Shown: positions 53,552 to 64,000 of the stretch, one piece after another
Layout: every line of letters begins with the position of its first letter
How positions within the stretch are numbered: position 1 is the first letter of the stretch
Assembly: GCA_963576785.1 (NCBI GenBank)
Contig: OY756142.1
Coordinates: 1,860,001 to 1,924,000, forward strand
Length of the DNA: 64,000 bases
Origin: Chlorophyllum brunneum
Lineage: Eukaryota > Basidiomycota > Agaricomycetes > Agaricales > Agaricaceae
Reading direction: 5' to 3'
Program-made: the position numbers and the translations under genes
Notes under the pieces: model-generated
Database searches by the model: none
Told to the model about the DNA's origin: nothing
Seen by the model: only the letters and a program-made list of their open reading frames with translations

Positions 53552-53839
53552 GATAGAGTAAAGCTTGATAATTCTGGGAAGAAGTGTATTTTGGGTGAGC
53601 GCGTGTGGATGGTGTTGGCATCAAATCAGGCAGGCTTCCTCACTGTCACATCTCTCCCTCCTCCCACATACATCCCCGTCCTCCTGCATGGAGGTTCTCT
53701 GAATCTATCTACAATCCCTGAACCGTCAGAGGTCTGTCCAACCTTCCGTACGCTGTCCACGCCAACGCTGACCCACGTCAAAACCAGTCGTTTTGTCGTC
53801 TGATTGTTGCACACCAGTTGTCATCTCTCCACTTCAACC
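53552..53839. other. Intergenic region between two plus-strand genes
   Basis: About 290 bp with pyrimidine-rich stretches close to the downstream start (cacttcaaccATGGC). It presumably holds the terminator of the RRM gene and the promoter of the pseudo-helicase gene. I see no other feature. Confidence 0.5.
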
Positions 53840-56800
53840 ATGGCTAGGAGTGCCGCTCTCAATCCTGCATCTATGCCCTTCTTTCCTGGGGCTCTAAGGG
53901 GCAATGACGCAGACGGCTCTATCAGCATGGCGATGGGCCACCAACAAGATAGATCCTCCCTCTCCTCTCTCTCTGCCTCTCCCTCAGAGTATCGTTCCGC
54001 AAAGTCCTCTCCCAGCCCTTCCATCGACAGAAGTGACAGTGTGCGTCATCAGACATCACCTGGTCCGCCCGATGGCTCTCGACGATCCCCAACTTTTCGC
54101 CAGGTTGATGCTGGCAGGCCCTATCCCAACATTGAATCCCGAGGGATCAGGGAAAACAGTATGCTTGGGACACTCGACACCTTACCGGAAGCGGACGACA
54201 ATCAGGAGAATGGCGCGTCCACGTTGGAAAACGAGACTGGCTCGGGAGCACAGACCCCGAGCTCCTTTGCCACCCCCAACCAACAACATATCCTTGGACG
54301 CGAGCGTCTAGACACTCCTCCTGTCGCTATCGCGTTTTCCAACTTTTCTTTCAATGGTGGTGGCGGTGGTCGACGCACGTCGGCCTCACCCGTATCATCC
54401 TTGGGATCTGCCAGTCAATTTGCTGGGAGCACCTCGACTACCGACGGCATAGCACCCAGTTTTGATGCTCAGTTGAAGACTTCTCCTTTTATGCATGATC
54501 TCTTGGACCGGCTTGTTTGTTGTGAATCCAACACACGGGAAATCCAGCGTGATCTCAACGATATCCAGCGCAAGGTCAACCTCCTTTTGGAGCGCGCTTT
54601 AACTACGAACCCACAGCCACCAGCGCAACCCGAGTTCAAAGACCCGTTCGCTACCACAAATGGAAGTTCACTGGGCTCAACCCTCGCACAACCACGTCCT
54701 TCCATAGGCAATATTGCGCCCAATCAACATGCACCACCCACAGAAGATATGCCAACGATTACTCAACGGCTCAATGCCCTAACGACCTCGGTTGGTCAGC
54801 TGCTCGCTTTACAAACTCAGCAGATGCAGCAGACTGGTCATCCTCTCGAGGCTAGAAACTCAATAATTGGTCTGGGCCCGCCTCAGGATCTTGCACCCAA
54901 CCAACCAACCTTATCACCTCCGAGCTTGATGGGGCATACGCTGTCCAGCCGTCCAGACTTGAGGCCATCACCTCGTCAACAGCCCAACCCCCCTATGCGG
55001 ACATGGTCAGCTGGGGCGTTAGATATGCCCATTCGTGCCTCCGAGTCCGCAATTAGTAGGCAAGAACCGATCCTTCGTGACAAATCGCGCCGCTCAGTCT
55101 CCGGCTTACTTCGCCGTGATTCATCAGGAGTGAGTGTATTGCAGATCTTGACCTACTTCTATTTTGCATAGCTGACTGGCTTAGGTCATTGACCCTCAGG
55201 GAGACTATGGGAACCGTGACAATGGTCCTACCGTAACCAAGTGGGATCAGTTGCAACTTTCACCGGACTTGCTACGATCCTTGAACAAGTTTGGGTGCGT
55301 AGTAACATGGTCCGAGGTGGCCTACGTCGATTTACTGATTCATTTTCTCTAGCGTGGGCCCTCCGAATAAGATCCAGCAACGCGCTTTGCCATTCCTGCT
55401 CAAAGGAGCCGATATTATTGCGCAAGCGCCGCCTACCCAGGAAAGGATTGCCGCTTATGTTATTCCGGCCATACAAATCGCTGTCACCAATATGAGTGTA
55501 AGGATCCCCCAACGAGGACCCATCGTTATTATGGTTTCAACCACCGTGGACCAAGCCACTCAAGCACAACGTATGATACGAGATCTTGGCAGCCCCATTG
55601 GTGTTAGATCAGCTCTTGGTGTCGGCACGACTATCGCCACTGGCGACCTCGCACAAGAATTACGCCTCCTTCAACAGAATATGCCGCATATCATTTGCGG
55701 AACGCCGCAAAAGCTGCATGCCCTGTTCACAACTCCTGGCGGGCTTGCTGGATCGGAGGTCCGCTTCCTCGTTCTCGATGAGGTTGACCAGCTAATTGCT
55801 CGAAACCTACACGACTTCGTCTTCAACATTGTCAAGTTACTTCCACCCCCTCGTTCTCGCCCTGTGAGCACTAACACCCCCAATGGGGGGGTGTCTTCAA
55901 ATGGACCGCCACCACCCTCACTTCTTGATGCTGCCATCAATAATTCAGGTCGTCGACTTTCTGCTATTCCAATTACACCCGGACAATCGGATATTACAAC
56001 ACCCATTGAACGTCAAACCGCACTCTTCTCCAATACCGTCCCACAAGATGTACTCAACCTCGCTACAGCCATCCACCTCAAGGAGCCTGTTCGAGTACTC
56101 GTCCGTAGAGATGGCAACAACGCAAACCCAGAGACCGCTCAGGGCTCGAGAGGACTCCGACAATTTTATTTATACCTAGCATTTACAGCTGGAAGTCGTG
56201 GTGATCCCGCAGCAGCTAGTGGAGGTCTTGGCATTATTGGGTCGGGGAGGAGTGGTGCGACGAGTGCGGAGACTGCACAAGCGCGAGAGTGGAAGCTGGA
56301 CGCATTGGCAGACTTGTTTGATGATATTGAGATTGGACAGGCCATTGTGCATGTCGGAGGGATGACGACACTTGATGCGGTGGTCTACAAATTAGCAAGT
56401 AGAGGATTTGATGCAGTTCCTTTGGTGAGCGTTTCGTATTTGAGTGACTGGTCCTTGCTGACTTGAAACGATCAGCACGCCGACATGAATAATGGAACTA
56501 AGCTTGCTGCTATTAACAAGTTTAGAGGACCTGCGTCAGGTTTGATGCGTCAATCGCCAACGAGAGTTTTGGTGGTGTATGATGTACAAGTCAAGTCCCC
56601 TGAGGTACCTCATGTCCCTCTTGTCATCAACTATGGTATAAGCATTTTTGATTTTACCCGAGGCATATTTTGACCCAGAAAACTTGTAGATCTTCCCAAA
56701 GCTGTAGAAGAATACGCTCATCGGTGAGCCTTCTCTTGCCGACTGGTTTGACAGCCTCTTGACAGATTTCACCTAGTGTTGCTCCCGCCATGGCTCCTAA

Positions 56801-57054
56801 CTATAGCCGCGCGGGGGTGGTTATCAACTTCGTGACTGCTACGGGTGGAGACGTTGAAATGTTACGATCCATAGAGTGTCATTACAAGTAAGTTTTCTAC
56901 CAACATGTTGACAGCCTATTATACTCAAAAATTTCTGCCATTGCAAAGGATAAAATGCGTGAGCTCAGACCCACTCTATTCATAGTACTCAGTGACTGAC
57001 ACAAATCCATAGCCTGAAGTTCCTCTGAGCCCTCGTGATATCTTCGTAAACTGA
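53840..57054 (+). CDS. DEAD-box-like protein (eIF4A-type fold) with degenerate catalytic motifs
   Basis: A long Ser/Pro/Gln-rich N-terminus (about 430 residues) with a short helical segment, FMHDLLDRLVCCESNTREIQRDLNDIQRKVNLLLERAL, precedes a two-domain helicase fold. Recognisable but altered motifs: Q motif GPPNKIQQRALPFLLKG kept; motif I AQAPPTQERIA instead of A-GSGKT; MPHIICGTPQKLHALF for TPGR; LVLDEVDQLI for DEAD; ALFSNTV for SAT; HRVAPAMAPNYSRAG for HRIGRGGR. The second domain keeps AIVHVGGMTTLDAVVYKLASRGF, ADMNNGTKLAAINKFR, RVLVVYDV, VPLVINYDLPKAVEEYAHR and the end IKCPEVPLSPRDIFVN. Loss of the Walker A Gly-Lys-Thr and of the Arg fingers implies no ATP hydrolysis. All introns splice in frame, so this looks like a maintained pseudoenzyme rather than a pseudogene. 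Confidence 0.85.
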
Positions 57055-57333
57055 TTGATGCTTATTCTTGTGTTGTATCCCTATTATAGCGCACGTGTCT
57101 CGGTCGTCTGATTCTCCGTTCGATTTCTCCACTTTTTGAGCAAACCTCTCAGCGGTCTGATACCCCCTATTCTGCAGCCTCGTTATCTCTAACCAGATCT
57201 GTCTCGCTATCGTCTCGTCTTGTTGACGCATCCTGTGTATATTTGTCTTTCATCTGCGTTTTTACGGCCCCGAATTGCCCACTGTATTCTCTCCTAGCCT
57301 GACCTCGCTTTTCGCCTACTACTCCGGAACTAA
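57055..57333. other. Convergent intergenic region
   Basis: 279 bp between the stops of the pseudo-helicase gene and elp2, expected to hold both polyadenylation regions. No further feature seen. Confidence 0.5.
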
Positions 57334-60300
57334 TCATTGACCTTGTATGATCAATACCTTCAATGTACCATCTTCGCTACAGCTAGCAAGCTCTCTTGTC
57401 GCCTTATCATCCTTTGACACCGGTCGCCAACTCAACCGATGAATTTGATTGACATGAGCCAGGCTGAGGAACAGCTTGAATGTGCCCGACAGACAAGATA
57501 GGATAGAGGTGCGCACCTTGTTTCGATGGTGGTATCGAGTCTCCAGGCAGAGAGTTCGGCGGGTGAGTTGCTGAAGATTTGAATGGTGCCGTCCTCAAGG
57601 CCCACGGCCAATTTTCGTCTAGGGAGGCGAATCACTCGTGGTAACCTAAATACGCCAAAACATAAAACTTACAGTCGTTCTGAGTTGGGAGGAGAGAAAT
57701 CGACAGCAGTCGCTGGCGATGGCGTCTTTACCGTTGCCGTCGTGATCCATGTTCTTTCGATTTGCACCCAAACTTTTACCTATCACATGGTAGTCAAGCT
57801 TGTGCCACGTTGACAGACAAATGGTGAAAGACGTACCGTCTTGTCACGGGAAGCTGTCGCAAAGACATCACTTTCAGCAGCCCAAGCACAGTCCCAAATA
57901 ATACGAGCATGAGGTTTTTCGGCGGCGATGGGTACATATCCTGAAACGACAGCATGATCAGAAGATTTTCTTCCACAACCGAAAGTATGGGTCGATTATT
58001 ACCTTTATCATCTTTTGCCTCAAAGAGGTGCCAAGTCCGGTCTCGTGAGACCGACAGGATGAATCTGTCATCAGGGCTGAAGGCTATTCTTGTTACAGTC
58101 AGTGTATGCCCGGCAAGCGGCTGTCCGACCGGTCTGAATGTGTTTGTTTCGTATACACGAACCACGGCGTGTTCGGGAGATGTCGCTTTGCATGTTGTCG
58201 CAATCCACTTGCGTGAATGGGAGACAGCGAGGGTTATTGACTGGATATGTTTTATACATTAGTATGGGAAGAGGATGCGACATTACACTGAAACGGACCT
58301 CGTAGCCATGGCCGAATATTTTCTCAATTTCGGGCCATAAGGTGGCCCCAGCGAGTTCACCTTCAAACGGCCTTCTTTCTGATGAAGCCAAAACTGGCGC
58401 TACAGAAGAACCTGTTCTATCGTGAGCCAGAGTTCGACAACCGTGTATACATATATTCATACCATCTTCGACCGCCTTGTTCGACAAACCCAGTGGAGGA
58501 ACACTAGCACCAGCAGGCCGGTTCACCTTGGTCATCACAAACTGATCAGAACCCGCAGAGCTATGTAGATATTGATGATAAGCTCACCTCGCTCTCAGAA
58601 AAATGAACTACATCGAGCGTCCTCGTCAGCTGTATAAAGTTCCGCGGGGCTTCAAATACGCGCGCTACTTTCTCATCGGCAATGCTAACAAACTTCAAAG
58701 GTTCCAGAAAGACAGCATCCAGGAGGTCGTAGCCGTGTACTTGCGGGCGGGCTATTTCGTGCCATGTGTGCCGAGCTGCGTCTGAATGGAATAGCTCGCC
58801 ATATATGCGCGTCGTTTGGTCGACGCTGAATATTTAATGTGAGATTAAATGAGACGTGAATAGGAGTGATGCATACCCAGCAGATATGAGGTATTCACCA
58901 TTTGGACTCCAAGCGAGTCCCTTCACTGGCCCTTTATGCCCTGAAATAGCTCCCATTTCCTCCCAATCTTCTTCTTCTACACCAGACTTCCCCATATTTG
59001 TGCATGACCACCGTCGCCAACCCCCAGCCCATCCCCATACAAGTACCTCCTGACCGCCGAGAGCCCAAAGTGAGCCGACAAACCCCCCCAGTCTCTGTCC
59101 CCCTACGTCACCGAATCGTTTACGGTTTATCCAGATTGAGGTCGAACTGTCTTGTGTTGACCCAAGGACTGTCGATGGAGACCAGAGGATAAGGGATGAA
59201 TCGGTCGAGGAGGAGAGGATGGTGGGCACAGAATCTGGACCAAGGTCAGGCCTCCATGATAGTGATGTAATTCCAAACTCATGGCCAATGAGTAATGCGT
59301 CAAAAGTTACCGAAAACTGGCGAGAGCTGATCATGATTGAGTATATATATTAACTGAAAATTGGACCTAGTGCTTACCCTCCATGGGCGGACTTGACTGT
59401 CAGTATATGCCGTTTTAGCGAGATTTGCCTACCACCCTCTTCACTTTCCCCGACTTCACCAAGCGAGGCTTCAAAAACATCTAACAACTCGTCACTTAGT
59501 TGTCCTTGTTCGCCTTGTCTGACGGAAGTATTTATATTTTTTAAAGGCTCAATATTCCATAAACGGATGGTCGCGTCCTGCGACCCAGATGCAAGGGTTA
59601 GAAGCTCCTCGGCAGGAGTTGGGCCCCTAAAGGAAAGCGCTCCAACCCAATCTTCGTGACCTGTTAAACTCGCGGAATGGATGAACTGTTCGTGGTTATG
59701 AGCTCTACTGCGTGAGATCGGAAGGTAAAACCCACCTGATCCTCACTCTGTAGGTAGAGCTGCACCTTGGTGTCAGTCCCGGATACGGCAAGGAGCAAAA
59801 CTACGAGTCCACAGTTAGGACATGTGGAATAGAAGTATATAAATATATATATATACCTCTGGTTCCGGGAAGGAAAGCAAGGGCAAGACTGAGTGGATAC
59901 CGCTTCTTGGTTGGAATCGCCTGCTTCTCCTGGAGCTCGTCTGGGTATGGGTGTGAGTGGGTCGATATATTCAATTTTAAAAGATGGCTTGTCACCAGAA
60001 GCTCCCGAAATGCGTACTTGCCAGATTTTGACGGTTGAATCTGAGGATCCAGACACAACACAGTTGTCGAGTGTGCAGAGTGCGGTTAATCCTTTACTGT
60101 GTGCTTTGGCCTTGGACGCGACTTTCCACTGGGATATTTGTTGAAATCCTGGAGCGGTGTTCAGAACCGAGGGTAGAGCACACCTTCTCCCTAATTTTCT
60201 TCCATAGCAGCAACATGCCTTGCTCGTCCCCAGTCACTAGGCATTCGCTTGAGAGAAACCGAACGCAAGTGATGGTTGCATCATGTCCGGGAAGTGTCTT

Positions 60301-60501
60301 GAAAACTCCTGAATCATTGGAAGCCTACATTTTAGGACATGAGGGGATCTGACTCGCAGGGACGCAGCAACCGCATACCGTGACATCCCACAAGGCGACC
60401 AAGTTGGTTGAGCCAATGGCAATCAACGAATCTGGGGAAGCACCTGCAGCATGGGAGAATCGATTGGCAGACGCGGCGATGAAAGCTGTGGACACGGTCA
60501 T
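57334..60501 (-). CDS. elp2: Elongator complex subunit ELP2 (WD40 repeats)
   Basis: Scaffold subunit of Elongator, which modifies wobble uridines (cm5U34) in tRNA. It starts MTVSTAFIAASANRFSHAAG. Multiple WD40 blades follow over about 3.1 kb with many introns: SLIAIGSTNLVALWDV, ATITCVRFLSSECLVTGDEQGMLLLWKK, GLTALCTLDNCVVSGSSDSTVKIWQV, TGHEDWVGALSFRG, LASGSQDATIRLWNIEP, IGHEFGITSLSWRPD, STDSSLILWSPS, ISGHKGPVKGLAWSPNGEYLISAG, FGHGYE, LAGHTLTVTRIAFSPDDRFILSVSRDRTWHLFEA, IIWDCAWAAESDVFATASRDKTVKVW, and a final ELASCSEDGTLKVLIIQGQ. The order of two seven-bladed propellers with the YPLAAEKPHARIIWDC-like region is the ELP2 pattern. Its start is 156 bp from the divergent phosphopantetheinyl transferase gene. 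Confidence 0.93.
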
Positions 60502-60657
60502 TTCAACTTGCAAAGACCTTCAGTGGATATGATAATGTATTCCATCAGGGTGCTGGACACACATGTCCCAAATCGATCAAATCTCCAGCTTTGTTGTGCT
60601 ACACCCTCCGGAGAAAACTGTACTTGAGTACCTGGACAGAGCATTCACACCTTCCTC

Positions 60658-61131
60658 ATGATCCTGGGAACCGGCGTCGACATTGTCCACCTACCGCGCA
60701 TTGCTGCTCTCATCAAACGGCGGTCTGGTAGGAAGCTTGCGTGCAGAATACTCAGCCCACCTGAGCTCCAACAATGGACCCAGGTCCGGGACAGTGATAT
60801 TCAACGGCAGGTCCAGTTTTTGGGAGTTCGGTAGGCCCTTTCTCCATGCATTGTGAATCTTCGTTCACCAGGGACCTTTAGGTGGGCGGTCAAGGAGGCG
60901 GCATACAAAGCTTTATATCCGACTGTTAAACCAACTTGGAAAGAGCTTAGCTACCGGAGCCTCACCAGGTCCGGAGAAAAGCCGTCGCTGGTATACCACC
61001 CCCTCGCAACCCGTTTGGATAGCAAAGTTGGAGTACTCCACGTTTCTGTCAGCCACGATGGTGACTATGCGATGGCGCTCGTGACAGCCGAAGGCAAGTC
61101 TCTTCTGCTTGTGGGAGCATTGGTATATTGA
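60658..61131 (+). CDS. ppt2: Holo-[acyl-carrier-protein] synthase (4'-phosphopantetheinyl transferase, AcpS/PPT2 type)
   Basis: Transfers the 4'-phosphopantetheine arm of CoA to an acyl carrier protein; in fungi this short AcpS-type form serves mitochondrial ACP. Exon 1: MILGTGVDIVHLPRIAALIKRRSGRKLACRILSPPEL, containing the metal-binding Asp in GTGVDIVHLPRI. An intron of about 51 bp (60831-60880) leads to RWAVKEAAYKALYPTVKPTWKELSY, the KEA-KA motif with the second metal ligand (Glu). The end HVSVSHDGDYAMALVTAEGK matches the family's SISH-x-YA strand. The stop is TGA at 61129. About 140 residues is usual for AcpS-type enzymes. It converges on iba57 with about 150 bp between stops. Confidence 0.9.
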
Positions 61132-61281
61132 TGGATTGCGCATCAAAAGAACCGAGGTTGTAGAAGCTCCATGCCAAACATTCTCTGATACTTGTCAGCG
61201 AAATGAGTCGCAAATCCCAAGACCCTTCGGAGGCTCTATGACATTACGATTATTTGTCTACAGGAGGGTAGCGATCTATGT

Positions 61282-62571
61282 CTACTCTTCTTCGTTTGGG
61301 TGTTCTGGCCACCAACTTGGCCACCACGGAGATGCCCGCCATATCGTGCCGTTGCCTGGCGCCTCAATCTCGAATGCAAGCTCATTTTTTAAAACACCGA
61401 TCACATGTTCTAGTCGTAACAATGCGAGACCAAGCTGGCCATGGGTACTCAAGAGTTTTCCGGTTCCGCGGGGTCGAGGCGCCGGCTTGTCTTCAGAAGG
61501 TAGGGCGATTCTCGTGGGCCGGATGTCTAGGTGGAGAGGGAATTCGGGTATAGGACTAGAAATCTGGGACCTGTCGGTAGAAGCATGAAATACGGTTTTC
61601 CATAGGAATGACTTCCACCTACAGGTTTCCCGGTTCGTGGAGTAGAATGGGAAGTATCCGCTTGCGAACCACGCCAGTGTGATAAGTTCGTACAGTCAGC
61701 TCTTGGCCGACATAACACCCTTTCCTGAAGTCCACTGTTAGGTGATCATTAATTGCGATGGGCAAGAGACGAAAAAGATACACATACATCCACCCATAGC
61801 ATCAAGATTAGATTCCATCGGAAAGGCCTGCATTGGTACAATATCCGAATTCCCCTCCGGTACTCCAAGAGCAATTCTGTGTAAAAGATAATCGCCCTCG
61901 CTGCCAATGTCATGAGACATTGCCTCCGACGCTGAGGAGCATCAGCCAAGGCGCGAACTCGCATAGACCCGAAGGACTCACGTTTATCCCCTTTTCGGGT
62001 CAGTAACCGTCTGCCCATGCCAACAGCCCTTCTGTCTATTAGTGATAGATGTTGCGTGCCCCATGGCCATTGATCTCCTTCCCATACAGGTTCGACAGTT
62101 CCGCTCCTTGACCAATTCCAAGTTTTTTGGGACTCGGGTGCGTATCCGGAACCCCATGCCATCCAGACGTCGTATTCCTCGGAAACGTCGCGTACCTTGA
62201 CTTTGGATCGAAGGACATGTCGCTTCAGCATCGGTACTAATGGCGGTGCTTCTGACGAGCGAGAATCGTACTCCAGAAGATAGCCAGGTTGACCGGTCGG
62301 TGTTATATTAGTGTAGAGGAAGACCTCGTGCATGACTCTGCCCTGATATCGTGGATTAATCCCCAAAAACTGTGAATGAACTGATACACACCTGCGCATG
62401 GAGAAGGGCAGAGAAGAAGGGGCCGCTGGCGGGGTTTGGCACCGAAGTGGACAGGAGGCCATGTAAAAATTCTGAGGCTTGAGAGCCAGACACAGACAGG
62501 ACACCGCGGTCGGCAAGTCGGGCAATTGTTGGTGTCTTGCGTAGGATATTTGAGAGAAACCCGGGAGCCAT
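61282..62571 (-). CDS. iba57: IBA57/CAF17, mitochondrial Fe-S cluster assembly factor
   Basis: A folate-binding (YgfZ/GcvT-like) protein that helps make [4Fe-4S] clusters in mitochondria. The product begins [41 protein letters not shown]; then [97 protein letters not shown]. The diagnostic motif is [20 protein letters not shown], with the invariant Cys. The tail ends [15 protein letters not shown] with TAG at 61282. Four introns splice in frame. An upstream in-frame ATG at 62676 would add 35 residues (MVRTTKGLENFSTGSRSGPE and onward), rich in Arg/Ser and poor in acids, a plausible mitochondrial presequence; I chose 62571 conservatively. Confidence 0.93.
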
Positions 62572-62674
62572 GGTCGCCAGGAGACGATGACGCTGTAGAC
62601 TTGTGGCCACGGACCGTTCTGGCCCGCTTCGGGAACCCGTGGAAAAATTCTCCAAGCCCTTGGTTGTCCTCACC

Positions 62675-63002
62675 ATGTCTTCGTCATGCCAGGGCCTGCT
62701 AGCGGCGCTCAAAGACTGCCTCATGCACTCTGACTGTGTGGTCAAACAAGGCCACCTTCCTTCCGAGTGCCTAAAGCACCATAACGACGACTTACCAGAG
62801 GAATGTAAATCACTGCGGAAGGCCACTTTCGAGTGTAAGCGGGGAATGGTGAGCAATTGGCATCCTCTGCCCCAGCTTATTTACTCAAGGCTCTCAGCTG
62901 GATATGAGGAGGCGCTTCCGCGGCAATATTGCAGGCTCGCAATTCCAGTATACTCCAAAGGACAGACCTGAAGGAGCTTCGTCAACGCCTGCCCCGCCAT
63001 GA
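62675..63002 (+). CDS. pet191: PET191/COA5, cytochrome c oxidase assembly factor
   Basis: A small intermembrane-space protein of the twin Cx9C class, required for complex IV assembly. Exon 1: MSSSCQGLLAALKDCLMHSDC, QGHLPSECL, DDLPEECKSLRKATFECKRGM; the cysteine pattern and the phrase LPEEC-LR-FECKRGM are typical of PET191. An intron (about 62851-62898) joins to LDMRRRFRGNIAGS and a short tail ending TPAPP with TGA at 63000. The conserved CKRGMLDMRRRFRG is formed only by splicing, which fixes the intron. It is divergent from iba57; if that gene uses its upstream ATG, the two start codons overlap. Confidence 0.93.
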
Positions 63003-63273
63003 CCTACACCTGCCGTCATACAATTTATTAGTTCTGACCAATCCCATTCCTTCCCGAATTGCTTCCTCCAAGCACGTCTCAGACTTAATCATCATCCAGC
63101 TTGAGCTTTCTAAGTATTACAGTAGACGAGGTTTCACGTGGGTGCTCTCATCTTGCTGAACAATCAACTACCCAATTGGCTCGTCATGTGTGGTGATTAT
63201 ATCTGTATATAAGGCAGTCCAATGTTCCACTCCGGCCCAACTCAATCTCTCACACACCAATTCATTATCGAAT

Positions 63274-64000
63274 ATGTCAAGGCCACCCATTTTCTTGTAC
63301 ACCGGCCGCACCCCGAACGGCTTCGCTATTTCAATTCATCTCGAGGAGTTGAAGGCTGCGTATCCTAATTTCGGTGGCTATGAGTGCGTATCCAAGCGCA
63401 TGTCGTAGTTCGTCGCTGAACAAAGCCCAGGTTCCGCGGTCTAGACATCTCAACCAATGTCCAGAAGGTGTGCTTTACGCACCATTTTCACCCACGTTAA
63501 CATAATACCCTGGATCAGGAGGACTGGTTCATCCAAATCAATCCCAATGGCCGTATCCCAGCCATCACCGACCGTGCACGCAACAACTTCAATGTATTTG
63601 AAACATCGGCTATCCTCCTGTACCTGGCCCAGCACTATGACCCTGAACACAAGTTTTGGTTCGATCCCAACAAAGACGCTGACAACTACAGCGAGATGGT
63701 GCAATGGCTTTTCTTTGCAGTACGTCGGTCAAAAATAATTCGTATCAAGTTTTCTTTATGAAAATATAGCACGGCGGACTTGGGCCCATGCAAGGCCAAG
63801 GTGCATGGTCTGCTTCCACCGCATATAAGGATATTTATGCTGACTCTCGACAGCCCATCACTTTTTGAAGTACGCCCCCCAAGATATACCCTATGGCAAA
63901 ACTAGTAAGCTGGTGGTCTCCATCCGACACCAGGAGGCACGAGCTTAGCTTTCACCTAGGATATGTCAACGAGACCAAGAGACTATATGGTGTGTTCGAG
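63274..64000 (+). CDS. Glutathione S-transferase, Ure2/GTT-like, 3' end outside window
   Basis: A cytosolic GST of the Ure2p-like (YfcG-type) class, which conjugates or reduces with glutathione. The N-terminal thioredoxin fold reads [30 protein letters not shown]. After introns near 63384-63434 and 63466-63518 comes [19 protein letters not shown] (cis-Pro after Ile) and [24 protein letters not shown], with the Glu-Ser pair that binds the gamma-glutamyl group. Then the helical domain begins: [35 protein letters not shown] and [13 protein letters not shown] at the window edge. TPNGF and GPMQGQ-H are usual for this class in fungi. Confidence 0.9.

Noticed and set aside
61109..61588. A 159-codon plus-strand open frame downstream of the phosphopantetheinyl transferase gene
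   Set aside because: It is antisense to the last iba57 exon, whose translation ([21 protein letters not shown] and onward) is clearly the real one.

Overview
The window is fungal nuclear DNA, most likely from an Agaricomycete (mushroom-forming basidiomycete). Evidence: every host gene is broken by many short introns of roughly 45-65 bp; genes are packed tightly on both strands; the BTB protein ends in a carboxy-terminal block that I associate with Agaricomycete BTB proteins; and the repeats are Ty3/gypsy chromoviruses, Ty1/copia and Tad-like LINEs with poly(A) tails. No bacterial signals (operons, ribosome binding sites, CRISPR) apply.

Layout. (1) 1-4113, gene-dense: ceramide synthase (cut by the window edge), a U1A/U2B''-type spliceosomal RRM protein, a DJ-1/PfpI (Hsp31-like) protein and the kinase co-activator MOB1. 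(2) About 4190-44800, a 40-kb transposon island with no recognisable host gene. Its left part (4200-8950) is very AT-rich and holds a 0.53-kb element with terminal inverted repeats, a copia solo LTR with its 5-bp target duplication, and a chromovirus integrase/chromodomain relic. Then come two mirror-image copies of one Ty3/gypsy element around a 200-N gap, a copia element, a minus-strand LINE, a roughly 6.9-kb LINE carrying two younger LINEs inside it, and a second gypsy element whose gag is split by that LINE. (3) 46004-64000, gene-dense again: BTB protein, DBP8 helicase, DUF302 protein, SUA5, FMC1, an RRM protein, a DEAD-box-like pseudo-helicase, ELP2, a mitochondrial-type phosphopantetheinyl transferase, IBA57/CAF17, PET191/COA5 and the start of a Ure2-like glutathione S-transferase.

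The island can be read as a chronology from target-site duplications and split reading frames: gypsy-B was hit by LINE-2, LINE-2 was hit by LINE-3 and LINE-4, LINE-1 was hit by a copia, and the copia was hit by gypsy-A. Almost every premature stop in these elements lies where Trp, Gln or Arg is expected (TGG, CAR, CGA changed to TGA, TAA, TAG). This is the mark of C-to-T change on either strand, as in repeat-induced point mutation or deamination of methylated cytosine. Two catalytic aspartates (RT of LINE-4, RNase H of LINE-3) have become Asn by the same kind of change.

The gypsy-A palindrome with the N gap looks at least partly like an assembly error: 14141-15349 and 15550-16758 are the same 1209-bp block, and turning the second block round would restore a continuous gag frame and place near-matching 5-bp duplications at the ends of the right-hand element.

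Among the host genes, the right flank is rich in mitochondrial biogenesis (FMC1, phosphopantetheinyl transferase, IBA57, PET191) and tRNA modification (SUA5 for t6A37, ELP2 for wobble uridine). Least routine are a DEAD-box-like protein that has lost its catalytic motifs, two introns that need GC-AG splicing, an extra ORF downstream of pol in gypsy-A, an unidentified coding segment between copia gag and protease, and a GC-rich hairpin-bearing 1.1-kb block at the 5' end of LINE-4.
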